A stretch of 64,000 nucleotides of DNA from Draconibacterium mangrovi (GTDB lineage Bacteria; Bacteroidota; Bacteroidia; Bacteroidales; Prolixibacteraceae), in contig NZ_JAAAGB010000005.1 in the NCBI RefSeq assembly GCF_010586825.1, forward strand, positions 186,001 to 250,000, given 5' to 3'. The translations under genes and the position numbers were made by a program. Below are positions 35,901 through 45,334 of the stretch, one piece after another (position 1 is the stretch's first letter; every line of letters begins with the position of its first letter). The notes beneath the pieces were generated by a model. The model worked only from the letters and a program-made list of their open reading frames with translations, was not told the DNA's origin and searched no databases.

Positions 35901-37196
35901 CGCGACAATTACGTTTGCACTGATGGAGTTGGGATCGTTGGCATCGTGCAGGTAACTTTTAAAGGTGTTATTGTTGCGGTTAAAATAAATCAGTCCGCCA
36001 CCGTTTGTACCAATCCAAAGATTTCCCCGGTTATCCTCAACAAAACAGTTTACATCGTTGTAGGGAAGGCTGTTTTCTACCTCGGCCGAGTATCGGTAGT
36101 GGTTGAAGTGGATAAGGTTTTTGTGGTAATAGCTAATCCCTTTTTTATAGGTGCCCGCCCAAATAATATCTTCATTATCACGATACAGGTTGGTGATGCT
36201 GTTTTGCGCTATTCCAAGTGGATTTTGGCTATTGTTTTGCAAAACCGTTATGGTTTTATCCTGTTTGTTTAGGATGTTAATTCCTCCGTGGTCGGTACCA
36301 ATCCAAATAGCTCCGTTATTGTCTTCAAGAACCGACGAAACCATATTGGTAGAAAGTTTAAAAGTAGACGACGACTGCGTGTATGTACTTATTTTTTTGG
36401 TTTGATGATCAAGAAAGAACACGCCATAAGGCAGGCCGGGTGAATAAATCCAGATATCGTTGTCGGAATCTATGAAAAGCTGGAAAGTATTGAATTCATT
36501 CAAAACTTCTTCACCAAGGAAAAAAGTTTGCTCGGTTTGTTTTGTTTCCGGGTTGATTTGCAACAGCTCTCCGACTTTTGATACCACCCATATCATGTGG
36601 TGGGTATCTTCTGTAATATAGCTTAAGGAGTTGTCGTAATTCGGTCGGTCAATTTTCGATACAAACTGAATGGAATCAACCGTTTGATTTGCCGGATTAT
36701 ACTTGTACATACCGTAGTTGGAGTTCAGCAGCCAGGTATTGTTTTTACTGTCGATAAAAAAGGATTGCAAACCCGAGATGGGAATGTTGGTGTTATGGTA
36801 ATTTTCGCCCGGTGCGGAAAAACTTTCGAGTACCGGGTCGTAAACCGTAAATTCGGAATAGGAGCGAAGCCATAAACGGCCGTCGAAGTCTTCAAACAAG
36901 TATTCAATTCCATTAAACGGGATAGAAGTGCTGTCGTTAATGTCGTGCAGAAATGTTTTAAAACCCGATCCGTCGTAACGGTTTAAACCTTGCGCCGTAC
37001 CGAACCACATAAATCCTTGTTTATTTTTTAGTATGACTTTTATTTCGTTGTTAGACAGCCCGTCGTTTATGTTGATGTGCATAAATTTGTAAGGCTCATT
37101 ACCCGGAATGGAAACAGCTTGCGAACCTAGTGCAGGCAGGAATAGAAGGGCAATAACAAATAAAAACTGTAAGGTTTTATAAGGTAAAAACTTCAT
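32982..37196 (-). CDS. Hybrid two-component system sensor/regulator (HTCS) of the xyloglucan locus
   Basis: 1404 aa, one-protein two-component system. A signal peptide (about 1-27) leads to a periplasmic sensor of about 14 beta-propeller (Reg_prop) repeats (about 40-690) and a Y_Y_Y domain (about 755-820). A transmembrane helix follows (827-847). Inside the cell come HisKA with the phospho-accepting H884 in NISHEFRTP, HATPase with the N-box at 996-1001 and DTGIGIAP, a receiver with D1189 in ISDVMMPE and K1241, and an AraC-type HTH (about 1300-1390). All signalling residues are intact. Such proteins bind an oligosaccharide in the periplasm and activate the adjacent PUL. It is the last gene of the locus, after a terminator, so it probably has its own promoter. 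Confidence 0.95.
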   Translation of the reverse strand: MKFLPYKTLQFLFVIALLFLPALGSQAVSIPGNEPYKFMHININDGLSNNEIKVILKNKQGFMWFGTAQGLNRYDGSGFKTFLHDINDSTSIPFNGIEYLFEDFDGRLWLRSYSEFTVYDPVLESFSAPGENYHNTNIPISGLQSFFIDSKNNTWLLNSNYGMYKYNPANQTVDSIQFVSKIDRPNYDNSLSYITEDTHHMIWVVSKVGELLQINPETKQTEQTFFLGEEVLNEFNTFQLFIDSDNDIWIYSPGLPYGVFFLDHQTKKISTYTQSSSTFKLSTNMVSSVLEDNNGAIWIGTDHGGINILNKQDKTITVLQNNSQNPLGIAQNSITNLYRDNEDIIWAGTYKKGISYYHKNLIHFNHYRYSAEVENSLPYNDVNCFVEDNRGNLWIGTNGGGLIYFNRNNNTFKSYLHDANDPNSISANVIVALHIDNKGTLWAGTYQGGLNRFNGSTFKHYLHIPENPNSLSDNRVWSIFEDSKQNLWVGTLNGGLNLFNRTNEQFIHYTSSDINSVGSNFIMSIMEDSEQNLWLGTSDGLDVLNLNTKRFTHYSPDPSTPGQLSDNNANDIHEDVRGLIWVATTQGLNVLNKTQGTFKVFTEADGLANSNIKTIQEDENGNLWIATLKGISKISVENYSHQLPINQLEVDVENFGLQDGLQGNEFNQKAAYRTRSGELIFGGANGFNLFKPEDIVVQTPDEKIVLTNFKVFNQNIKVNEPFRKRIILDKSITYSNQISLKHKENVFSVEFTALSYFHPEKNTFQYQLSGFNDEWLEVNRGMHELTFTNLNSGEYQLRIRVSNDNSNWREMTPPLSINILPPFWETSYAYLLYILIIAGLLFITWKILAERQRLKFEAEQEHREAERIHLVDTLKTKFFTNISHEFRTPLSLIIAPIDKLIEHSKNDDDKKHLILIQRNARRLLAMVNQLLDFRKMELQKIKVNKDWGEIIGFIQEISASFEDLMESKNITFSFSSNHKSLYTYFDKDKTDKIFTNLLTNACKFTNSGGKIGMDINLNSSAEKPVLTVKVSDTGIGIAPEQQMQIFNRFYQTDHSGTEINQGSGIGLSMVKEYVTLLGGDVNVESQLNEGSRFTVEIPVDLFTEEEIAANKELEVTERKTYKQPTSTTSEKVPAYDREKKTLAIVEDSSDLRFYLKENFKDRYNIIEAENGAEAWAGFEKQLPDIVISDVMMPEMNGVELCTKIKSNRKTKHIPVILLTAKTDTAPVVEGYESGADAYLTKPFDFKVLESRIENLLRLREQLRVSFQSMTGLNPEKIKVDSEDEKFIKKALKIVEDNISEASFTVEDFGAEMAMSRVSLYKKLLALTDRTPIEFIRVIRLKRAAHLLETSQLSVSEVAYRVGFNNPRYFSKYFSKEYEMLPSEYIEKNRKTTNDLSDDVKDKFS

Positions 37197-37255
37197 CTTC
37201 GGTTACTATTGTTCATGTAAATCAGTCCTGCTTCCGACTTTGTGCTAATGTAAGC

Positions 37256-37296
37256 ATAAAAATAAAAACGGGAAACAGAAAGGCATTCTGTTCCCC
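37256..37296 (-). terminator. Rho-independent terminator between GH31 and the HTCS gene
   Basis: On the minus strand an 11-bp stem (37286-37296 with 37270-37280, one mismatch/wobble) with a 5-nt loop is followed by GTTTTTATTTTTA. It separates structural genes from the sensor gene. Confidence 0.8.
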
Positions 37297-37364
37297 TTAA
37301 TTCGAATCAACTAAACTAAACTTGCTTGCTTATTCCCTGAGTTATTTTAAAGTCGAACTCAGGT

Positions 37365-40202
37365 TTACAGTTCTATGGTAATTTCTTCTCCTGTATAGTT
37401 TACTGTTTTTACATTACTTGCTTTACCAAGCATAGCGACCGGTTTATCGCGCGAAACTGTGATGATTCGGAATTCGCGGTTGTTAACCATTTCCGGATAT
37501 TTGCCGTTTCGAGTGCCAATAACCAGGCTGTTATCACTTTCTGAATACGTAAATTCGATAGTACTGAAGGCGCCACCTTCGTATGCGTAAGTTGTACCTT
37601 CATCTTCGTACAATTTAAACGAAGCATCTTTTCCGGTGTACACATAAATATCGATCGGTGCACCTTTTTTCTCGTCGGTGTACTGAATTTCAGGTCCTAC
37701 AGGAATGATAGAACCTTCGCGTACAAACAGCGGCATTCTTTCGTAAGGCGCTTCCACGCTCAATTTCTGGCCACCTGCAAGGAATTCACCTGTGTATAAA
37801 TTGTACCATCCACCGTTGTTCGGGAAGTATACATCGCGTTTTGTTGCATTGTATTCGTAAACCGGGCAAACCAGCAACGATTGACCAAACATAAACTGAT
37901 CGCCAATATTCAACACGCGGCGGTCGTCTGAAAAATCCATTGCCAAACCACGCATTATTGTGTAATCGTCGTGATAAACTGCACCGGTTAAACTGTAAAT
38001 GTATGGCATTAAACGGTAGCGCAATTTGTTATAGTACAACATCGATTTATACGCAGGATGATTTTCAGGGGCAATGTTGTAAATCTCGCGGTACGGATAC
38101 TGGCCGTGTACCCTGAACAACGGTGCAAAAGCTCCGAACTGGTACCAGCGGGTATTCAACTCGCGCCATTCATTCATTGCTTCGCTGCCTTCGGTGGCAC
38201 GCTCAAATTTCTTTTGTACACAGAAACCGCCAATGTCCATTGTCCAGTAGGGGAGTCCAGACATTGAGAAGTTGATACCCGCGGAAATCTGAGCTTTCAT
38301 ATCTTCCCAGGTAGTGCCAATGTCGCCACTCCAGGTAGTTGTTCCGTAACGTTGCATACCTGCAAAACCTGACCGGGTAAGAATAAACACACGGTCTTTC
38401 GGATTTTCTTCGCGCTGACCTTCGTAAATTCCTTTGGCGTTCATCAGTGCAAAGGCGTTAAAATATTGGGTTGATGATCCCAAAGCAGTCGGGTTCATCA
38501 ACGCTTTTCTATAATCCATGCTGGCATTCGACAATACATCAGGTTCTGTTGCATCGAGCCACCACGAGTCAATTCCCATTGAGAATAAGTGCTCGTTAAT
38601 CTGTTCCCAGAATAGTTTTCTTGCTCCTTCGCTGTAGGCATCGTAGAACGAACCAATGTAACCCGGATAAATCCAATCACGGATACTGTCGTTAATAGCT
38701 TGTTTATACATCCAGCCATTTTTGTCGAATTCATTGTAATGCTCGGTTCCCAAATAAAATTTAGGCCACACGGAAATCAAGATTCGTGCATGGTTGTCGT
38801 GCACCATATCGATCATTCCTTTTGCATCAGGGAAACGTGCTTTATCGAACTCCTGGCTTCCCCATTTGTCAACTTCCCAGTACGACCAGTCCTGAACGAT
38901 GTTGTCGATAGGAATTTCTCTTTTTCTGAATTCTTTCAAAGTGCTTTCCAGTTCTTCCTGTGTTTTGTAGCGTTCGCGACTTTGCCAGAAACCCATCGAC
39001 CATTTTGGCATTACCTGTGCTTTTCCGGTAATTGTACGGTAGCGGCTGATCACATCGTCCATGCTGTTTCCTTTCATGAAATAGTAATCGATCTGATCAC
39101 CCATTTCAGAGTAAAAAGAGATGTCGTCCTGTAATTCAGGAGCAACCGGCGATAATGCTTTTAATCCGATGTACGAAACACCACCATCAGGAATCCAGTC
39201 CAGTTTTACGTGGTATTTTTCACCGGCTTTCATATCGTACTGGAATTTAGCCACCGATGGATTCCATGCTGTCCTCCATTTATCGGCCATTAATTCGCCA
39301 TTTACCCAGATTTTTGTGTAACCTGCATAATACAACAGGAAGCGGAATACTCCACTTTCTTCCGGTTGAATGTCGCCTTCCCAAACAATACGGGCGTGAT
39401 TAAAATCAAAGCCTTCCGGAAAGTTCTCAATTGTTTCCAGGTTTTCGTAATCGATGGTTGACTCAACACGGCTCGTGAAAACGTGATCGTTTTCGTTATT
39501 ATCGATGTAAGTAGCAGTTAACCCACCTTCTTTTCCATCGGCATCGAATAGTTTGAACTGATCGATCTGACCATAAGGACGAGGATCGCCAAAACGCGAT
39601 AACGAGTAATTGTCCCACAATAAACCGTAGTTTTTTGTTGATACAACAAATGGTACCGAAACTTTTGTGTTGTACTGAAATAGCTCCTCGTTTTTGCCTT
39701 TGTAGTTCATTTCGTCGGCCTGGTGTTGCCCAAGTCCGTACAAAGCTTCATCGTCTGACGATTCGAAAACCTGACGGGTTGAATAAGCACTTATGCCATC
39801 AACTTCAATCGGTTCGAACCATTTTCCTCCGTTTCCCTTTTCCTCAAGAATTGGATTTCCATTCTCATCCAGAAAATCGATTTCGCCGGTTTCTGTTGAT
39901 ACCTTAACTTTTGTTTTTGCTGTTGAAATGATGAGGTAGTCGTCATTTTCTTCAACTACAAAAGGAACAGTTTCGTTTTGAGGTAGTGCAATAAGACTTT
40001 CCTTGGTTGAAAATGTTTTTGTGGCGCTTGCCGACACCTTGATGATCTCGTCGTTTACGGGTGTGATCTTAATGGCCTGTGCCTGTTGTTTGCCGGCTTG
40101 CTGAGGGTAAACAATTACGGCTTCTCCTGTTTGCTCCCAGTTGGTTGTAGAACAAGAGATTGCGAATATACTTAGCAGAACTGCTATAAAAATTTTATTC
40201 AT
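37365..40202 (-). CDS. GH31 alpha-xylosidase with PA14 insert, lipoprotein
   Basis: 945 aa. The lipobox AISC puts the lipid on C17. The N-terminal beta-sandwich is interrupted by a PA14 domain (about 225-350, TKIWVNGELMADKWR), an arrangement typical of xyloglucan alpha-xylosidases such as CjXyl31A and the B. ovatus enzyme. The TIM barrel (about 390-720) has the nucleophile D550 in WWLDATEPD and acid/base D627 in TWSGDIG. Two C-terminal beta-sandwich domains end the chain. It removes alpha-1,6-xylose from the non-reducing end of xyloglucan oligosaccharides, probably in the periplasm. It lies 110 nt downstream of the BACON-GH5 gene. The PA14 insert and gene neighbours make alpha-xylosidase far more likely than alpha-glucosidase. 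Confidence 0.92.
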   Translation of the reverse strand: MNKIFIAVLLSIFAISCSTTNWEQTGEAVIVYPQQAGKQQAQAIKITPVNDEIIKVSASATKTFSTKESLIALPQNETVPFVVEENDDYLIISTAKTKVKVSTETGEIDFLDENGNPILEEKGNGGKWFEPIEVDGISAYSTRQVFESSDDEALYGLGQHQADEMNYKGKNEELFQYNTKVSVPFVVSTKNYGLLWDNYSLSRFGDPRPYGQIDQFKLFDADGKEGGLTATYIDNNENDHVFTSRVESTIDYENLETIENFPEGFDFNHARIVWEGDIQPEESGVFRFLLYYAGYTKIWVNGELMADKWRTAWNPSVAKFQYDMKAGEKYHVKLDWIPDGGVSYIGLKALSPVAPELQDDISFYSEMGDQIDYYFMKGNSMDDVISRYRTITGKAQVMPKWSMGFWQSRERYKTQEELESTLKEFRKREIPIDNIVQDWSYWEVDKWGSQEFDKARFPDAKGMIDMVHDNHARILISVWPKFYLGTEHYNEFDKNGWMYKQAINDSIRDWIYPGYIGSFYDAYSEGARKLFWEQINEHLFSMGIDSWWLDATEPDVLSNASMDYRKALMNPTALGSSTQYFNAFALMNAKGIYEGQREENPKDRVFILTRSGFAGMQRYGTTTWSGDIGTTWEDMKAQISAGINFSMSGLPYWTMDIGGFCVQKKFERATEGSEAMNEWRELNTRWYQFGAFAPLFRVHGQYPYREIYNIAPENHPAYKSMLYYNKLRYRLMPYIYSLTGAVYHDDYTIMRGLAMDFSDDRRVLNIGDQFMFGQSLLVCPVYEYNATKRDVYFPNNGGWYNLYTGEFLAGGQKLSVEAPYERMPLFVREGSIIPVGPEIQYTDEKKGAPIDIYVYTGKDASFKLYEDEGTTYAYEGGAFSTIEFTYSESDNSLVIGTRNGKYPEMVNNREFRIITVSRDKPVAMLGKASNVKTVNYTGEEITIEL

Positions 40203-40312
40203 TATTGTAGCGTGTTAATTTGTGCTATATTTTGATGATTGATCTCTTCTTTTTTATTCGTTCATAATTGCCTTAACGGCCACTATTCGGGTTTGTTACT
40301 TTGCTTGTAAAT

Positions 40313-41794
40313 TTAAAATGGATACGAACCGTCGGCAGCTCCTTTTATTAGGCTATTGTACGAAAGCGTATCGATAATTTCATAACTGTTCCGGTCGATT
40401 AAACCGTTGTCCCAACAAAATGGTACCAGTCCATTGTTTTTGGCTTTTCGGGCAACTGTTTCCATAAAATAGGCCCGTGATTCATTGTGTTTCTCTTGCC
40501 ATCCTTCAGGATACATCGACAGATCGCGGTAGATGCTTCCAAATTCGCCCAAAATTACAGGAATTCCGTTGTCTACCAATTTGGCTTTCATTTTTTGGAA
40601 CTGCGATTCCACCACATCTTCTTCGCCCCAATTGGCATTGCGGTCGTCGGCGCCTTCAACATGGTTCGGTTCGCCCCAGAAATAGAACATTTTTCCCCAG
40701 CTTGCATCTTCATCCAATCCACAGAAATTCCAGGGTGTATAATAGTGCACTTCGGCCAATAAACGATCTTCAACCCGGTCGGTTGGCATCGTCATAAACT
40801 GGTCGGCTTTATCAATATCGGTATTTGGTGCCTGAATGATCAGGTTACGGTAAGCGTTTCTTCCTCCGGTTGAGCGAACTGCATCAACAAAGGTTTGCAT
40901 GTACACGTTCAATACATCAACATTTTTCTGCTCATCTGCATTTGGTTCGTTGGCTCCGGCAAAAATCAGGTGCTCGTTGTAATCGCGGAACCTTATGGCA
41001 ATCTGTTTCCAGATAATTTCTAGTTTGTTGTTTACTGCTTCCTGGTTCTCCGGAATGCAGTTTTGTTCCATCCAGCCTCCATCCCAGTGGATGTTCAGAA
41101 TGGCATAAAGATCATTGTCGATACAATAATCGACTACTTCCTGTACGCGGTCGAGCCACGATTCTTTTATTTTGTAAGAAGTTTGGTCTTCCAGATACCG
41201 GTCCCATGCACAGGGCAAACGAACGGCACTAAATCCTGCATTTTTAACAGCAGCCATTAATTCGTTTGTAGCCTTTGGGTTTCCCCAGGAGGTTTCGCCA
41301 CCAATTGCTTCCAGGGTATTTACCATGTTCCAGCCCACTTGTATTTGCGAGGCCAGTGCTATGGCATTACTATTCATTCCGGTCATATCGGCGGCAATTG
41401 AATCCGGATTTTCAGGATCTATACTTTCAGGTTCTTTTGCTTCCTGTGTTACTGCAATTGTAATTGTTGAAACATCTTCAGCAGAGATGCTAATAGTGGC
41501 CGTTCTTTCTTCTTCAACGGTGTTGGCTTCGGCACTGATATTAATGGTAGCGTTGTTTTTGCTGGTTTGCAAGGCCGAGGTACACCACGACGCATTGCTG
41601 CTGATGTTCCAAGTGGTATTCGACGTGATTGAAATCGTTTCGGTGCCACCGTTCTGATCAAAGTTCAAACTCAGAGGAGTTGCCGATAATTCAGGAGTAA
41701 AATCATCGGGAGGGTTTACGGGGCTGTCATCATCGCCACACGATCCCAGTGTAACGACAAAAAGTAAGAGTAATAATCGAACAGTTAGCTTCAT
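40313..41794 (-). CDS. BACON-GH5 endo-xyloglucanase (GH5_4-like), surface lipoprotein
   Basis: 493 aa. The lipobox LGSC puts the lipid on C19, followed by Asp residues (DDD at 21-23) of the kind that act as a surface-export signal in Bacteroidetes. A BACON domain (about 36-117) and a Pro/Glu-rich linker lead to the GH5 TIM barrel (about 140-490), with acid/base E283 in GANEPN and nucleophile E417 in ILGEFGS. This is the same architecture as BoGH5A, which cuts the xyloglucan backbone at the cell surface. Endo-xyloglucanase activity is therefore the best call; mixed-linkage or cellulosic beta-glucanase is the alternative. It lies between the glycan-binding protein (a terminator precedes it) and GH31. 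Confidence 0.92.
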   Translation of the reverse strand: MKLTVRLLLLLFVVTLGSCGDDDSPVNPPDDFTPELSATPLSLNFDQNGGTETISITSNTTWNISSNASWCTSALQTSKNNATINISAEANTVEEERTATISISAEDVSTITIAVTQEAKEPESIDPENPDSIAADMTGMNSNAIALASQIQVGWNMVNTLEAIGGETSWGNPKATNELMAAVKNAGFSAVRLPCAWDRYLEDQTSYKIKESWLDRVQEVVDYCIDNDLYAILNIHWDGGWMEQNCIPENQEAVNNKLEIIWKQIAIRFRDYNEHLIFAGANEPNADEQKNVDVLNVYMQTFVDAVRSTGGRNAYRNLIIQAPNTDIDKADQFMTMPTDRVEDRLLAEVHYYTPWNFCGLDEDASWGKMFYFWGEPNHVEGADDRNANWGEEDVVESQFQKMKAKLVDNGIPVILGEFGSIYRDLSMYPEGWQEKHNESRAYFMETVARKAKNNGLVPFCWDNGLIDRNSYEIIDTLSYNSLIKGAADGSYPF

Positions 41795-41832
41795 GCTGAT
41801 AATAATAGATAGTGGTTTTTATTCTAAAAATG

Positions 41833-41866
41833 TAATAAAACCTACGGAGTGTAAAAGCTCCGCAGG
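41833..41866 (-). terminator. Terminator or attenuator inside the xyloglucan locus
   Basis: On the minus strand a 9-bp stem (41858-41866 with 41841-41849, one wobble) with an 8-nt loop precedes TTTTATT. It is placed right after the glycan-binding gene. Partial read-through would give more SusCD/binding protein than enzyme. Confidence 0.75.
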
Positions 41867-41876
41867 TTAATTGTTG

Positions 41877-43715
41877 TTAGTACAATTCAATTTTATCAAT
41901 GGTTGCGGTAACGGCCTCCATGTCGCTTATGTCGGCTCCCATTCCTGCAACGTCGATTACAAATACAACTACACCTTCTGCTGCTGTTCCCGGAGCATAC
42001 GAAACGGTATAAGTTCCATCGCCGTTAACGGTAATAACGTCTCCGTTTCCGTTCGGATTCCAGTCAGAATCGGCATAATACATCGATGTGTTATAACTTC
42101 CTGCAGCGCCTTCGTTTAAGGTCACTCCGCTTAAAGTGAAAGTAACATTGATGCTATTGTTAAACGCTATTTCGCTTTTGTCAAGTCCCGGATCAGAAAC
42201 GGTACTTCCATACTCGTTAAATATTTCTAATCGGAGGTTGCCGTTGCTTTCCAAATCGCCAATTACCAGCTTGCTGTTATCGAATGCAACTTCGGTTCCC
42301 TGTGGTTCTTCGCCGCCGTCGCCACCTGCTCCTGGCACAAGATGATAGGCCATGTATTCGGGTTTATCGGAACTAATTGCACCAACCCACATTCCGGTAA
42401 CATTTCCGGCCGGATCTTTTTCAATTTGCAGAATACGTAGCTGATTGTTGGCATCAGCAGCAAAACTTGCCCAGCCAATTAATGTAAATGAAGGAACTGT
42501 TACATCGAATGAGTAAATACCTTTTTCATCAATCGAATACGTTCCGGCAGTTTCTGTTCCGTCAGGCGTTACAAAAACCACTGAGTTATCGGCAGAATTC
42601 ATTGTCATCGAAAAGTTGCCATACACATCGGTGTCAGGTGTTCCCAGCCAATCAGGGTAATCTTCAGGAGCTTGCCAGCCGTTCATCATCGAACCGTCGA
42701 GGTTTGCCCAATCCAGTGGATTACTTTCTGAAAGTTTCCAAACAATATTGGTGTTTACAGTTTGGGAAATATCTTCCTGCCATCCATCGGGTAATGTTGG
42801 TTCCGGATCTTCAGTTACTTCAGGTACCCAACTGTCGGCATATTCCTGGCTGATGTAGTTGTATACCAACAAACATGGTCCTTCGCCTGATAATGCTTCA
42901 TCACGAAGTGCGGCCAGCTGCATTGTATTTTCAGTAAGCGACATTATTCTCAGAGCGCCCCAGTTTACAACCTGTCCGTCGCGGCCTTCGTCGTGTAACG
43001 GAGCGGCATCGGTCATGCTCAGTGTTTTTGCATCAGCATCCAGGAAGTAAGTTCCCTGTTCAGATCCTCTTGATGAAATCATCAGGTGATCGGCCGAAAC
43101 ATTAGCTCCACCAATCAGATCGAAAGTCATGGTTCCGTAATCGCCCTGACCCATTAGCCAAGAGTTGCCCGGCCAGTCAGGATTCCAGTTCCAGCAGTCG
43201 GCGCCGTAACATCCGGCATCGCCACCGGCTAACCAGCCGTTTTCAGTTCCGTAGAAATAAAGCGGGCCTCCAAAATATTTACTTACTCCATTCTCATCAA
43301 GGTCGAGTAACCATGTTTTTGAATTACCAACACCACCTGAAAGCATTTCCCAAAGCGGGTCGTTCACATAATTCAGGTTCATGGTGGTTAATGTTAACTT
43401 GAACGTATCGGCCTGAACATAACCGCCCGGGCTTTCAACACCGTAAACAAACTTGTAGTCACCTGAGAAAGGAAGTTTTACTGTATCTTCTAATGCAGTA
43501 GTGCGTCCCATTGGTGTTTGCCAAAGTGGTGTAACATTGGGTGTAAGACTTTCGAGAATGATCATGTTCGGATCATCCGGATTTTGGGTGATGCTGTAAT
43601 TCAGCTGATCTTTTGTTAAAATATCACTCATCGAGTAATCTTCAGGTTGACAGGCGGTAAAAGCCAGAATCAATCCTAAAAGAGCTGTATATAGATTGAA
43701 TTTTTTTGTTCTCAT
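41877..43715 (-). CDS. Surface glycan-binding lipoprotein (SusE/SGBP-position)
   Basis: 612 aa from the ATG at 43715; the frame also opens at a TTG 24 nt upstream inside the SusD stop region, which is less likely. The lipobox FTAC puts the lipid on C22, with acidic residues soon after (PEDYSMSD). A PKD/Ig-like N-terminal domain (about 40-115) is followed by a Trp-rich region (for example WNWNPDWPGNSW), suited to stacking on glycan rings. A Gly/Glu linker near residue 465 precedes a C-terminal beta-domain (about 475-612). No catalytic motif is present. Its place directly after SusD (11-nt gap) makes it the surface glycan-binding protein that captures xyloglucan. Confidence 0.82.
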   Translation of the reverse strand: MRTKKFNLYTALLGLILAFTACQPEDYSMSDILTKDQLNYSITQNPDDPNMIILESLTPNVTPLWQTPMGRTTALEDTVKLPFSGDYKFVYGVESPGGYVQADTFKLTLTTMNLNYVNDPLWEMLSGGVGNSKTWLLDLDENGVSKYFGGPLYFYGTENGWLAGGDAGCYGADCWNWNPDWPGNSWLMGQGDYGTMTFDLIGGANVSADHLMISSRGSEQGTYFLDADAKTLSMTDAAPLHDEGRDGQVVNWGALRIMSLTENTMQLAALRDEALSGEGPCLLVYNYISQEYADSWVPEVTEDPEPTLPDGWQEDISQTVNTNIVWKLSESNPLDWANLDGSMMNGWQAPEDYPDWLGTPDTDVYGNFSMTMNSADNSVVFVTPDGTETAGTYSIDEKGIYSFDVTVPSFTLIGWASFAADANNQLRILQIEKDPAGNVTGMWVGAISSDKPEYMAYHLVPGAGGDGGEEPQGTEVAFDNSKLVIGDLESNGNLRLEIFNEYGSTVSDPGLDKSEIAFNNSINVTFTLSGVTLNEGAAGSYNTSMYYADSDWNPNGNGDVITVNGDGTYTVSYAPGTAAEGVVVFVIDVAGMGADISDMEAVTATIDKIELY

Positions 43716-43726
43716 CTGTTTAGTTT

Positions 43727-45316
43727 TTAAAAGTTCCAACCTGGATTTTGAATTAATACACCATCCGATAAACTAATCTGACTTTGTGGAATCATTTGAA
43801 ATCCTCTTGTTTCAGTAAAGTTTTGTTTCGAAATAACTTTTGTCATTTCAGCACCACCGTCTAATACTCTGGTGTTTACTGCAAGCGCATCGCCGGCAGC
43901 GTCGAGTCCCTGACGTAAAAGATCCCAGTAACGAATTCCTTCAAAGGCGAATTCGAGACGACGTTCTTTCAAAATATTTGCTTCTGATACTGCAATGCTG
44001 CCCAATCCTGCACGTTCACGAACCTGATCGAAATAGGTTTGAGCATTTGTGCTTCCCAGCTCAGCAGCCATTAATAATACATCGGCATAACGCATTACCA
44101 CGTAATCCTGGAATTGACCGATCATAAAGTTTGAAGCACCGTTGGCTTCAGGAATCGAATGACCGTCGGGATACGACATTGGCGTGTACTTTTTAATCGC
44201 ATATCCGGTGTACTCGCGTTGGTCTGAATTATCGAAATCCAAGCCTTCTTCGGCAACTGCGATAATCGATGCTGTTTTACGGGCATCGGTTTCCTGGTAA
44301 GTATTGTACAATGCAGGAAGCACAGTACCGGCACCCCAGCCTTGTCCGTAAGGAGAGAACGACTGCGTGCGTAGTCCGTACATTACCATCCAGTGGTTAC
44401 CATCGGTATTTCCGTTATAATCGGAAGTGATGTTGTATTTCACTGAAAATACAGTTTCGGCGTTGTCTTTACCGGCGTAAGTAGTTACCAAATCGTCGCC
44501 GGCTTCGTTAACTGTTGTAGAAGCCGCCGGCCAAAGATTTTTGAATTCTTCGATCAATGAATAATTTCCGCTGGCAATAACATCTTCCAATCCCTGAAGT
44601 ACTTCTGCTTTTGTTACTCCCGGAAGATCGGTACCGTAAAAACCGGTGTAAAACAGGTAAACACGCGCTAACATGGCTTTTGCAGCCCATTTGTTGACAC
44701 GGCCCGGACTAACAGTTTCGGCACCATTGGCAGCAGCAAACTGTAAATCTTCGGCAATTACCTGGTAAGTTGCTGCAGGATCAGACTGCGGAATATTATC
44801 GTTCGAAGGCTCGGTTAAAAGCGGAATACGCTCAAACAAACGAACCATATCGAAATAAGAGTAAGCTCTCAGGAATCTGGCTTCAGATTCTACGGCGTTA
44901 CGGGCAGCTTCGTCACCATCCCATTCAATCTGATCCATTTTCTGAATCAGAACATTGGTACGGTAAATCGCTTTGTAATACGCTTTCCATGTATCGTTAA
45001 ACAAGTCAACATCGCCGGGTGAACGGGAAATATCAGATTCATCGAGTAACTGATAGTTATAGCTGTCGACATAACCGGTACCTCCAAAACAGTTGTCAGA
45101 CAAAACCTCAGAAACAACCGGGAAGGCTACACCATTGGCATAAATAACCTGAACACCGTCGTAGCAACCTACCAGTGCCATATCGGCATCGGCTTTGGTT
45201 TTATAAAAGTTCGCATCAGTAAGCGAAGTAATTGGCTCGCTATCTAAAAAGCTTTCAGAACACGAAGCCAGTAAAATGGCTGCAAAAGCCGCTATATATA
45301 TTTTAAGTTTATTCAT
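43727..45316 (-). CDS. SusD/RagB family outer-membrane glycan-binding lipoprotein
   Basis: 529 aa. The lipobox LASC puts the lipid on C19. The SusD signature begins straight after with SFLDSEPITSLTDANFYKTK and continues through TPR-like helices (AVESEARFLRAYSYFDMVRLF, about 125-145). The C-terminal block ERRLEFAFEGIRYWDLLRQG is typical of the family. It forms the hinged lid over the SusC transporter and helps load oligosaccharides. The gene lies 18 nt after susC and 11 nt before the glycan-binding protein, a normal PUL order. The ligand is xyloglucan by association with GH5/GH31; sequence alone does not set specificity. Confidence 0.95.
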   Translation of the reverse strand: MNKLKIYIAAFAAILLASCSESFLDSEPITSLTDANFYKTKADADMALVGCYDGVQVIYANGVAFPVVSEVLSDNCFGGTGYVDSYNYQLLDESDISRSPGDVDLFNDTWKAYYKAIYRTNVLIQKMDQIEWDGDEAARNAVESEARFLRAYSYFDMVRLFERIPLLTEPSNDNIPQSDPAATYQVIAEDLQFAAANGAETVSPGRVNKWAAKAMLARVYLFYTGFYGTDLPGVTKAEVLQGLEDVIASGNYSLIEEFKNLWPAASTTVNEAGDDLVTTYAGKDNAETVFSVKYNITSDYNGNTDGNHWMVMYGLRTQSFSPYGQGWGAGTVLPALYNTYQETDARKTASIIAVAEEGLDFDNSDQREYTGYAIKKYTPMSYPDGHSIPEANGASNFMIGQFQDYVVMRYADVLLMAAELGSTNAQTYFDQVRERAGLGSIAVSEANILKERRLEFAFEGIRYWDLLRQGLDAAGDALAVNTRVLDGGAEMTKVISKQNFTETRGFQMIPQSQISLSDGVLIQNPGWNF

Positions 45317-45334
45317 AATTCTTTCCCTCCGTTT

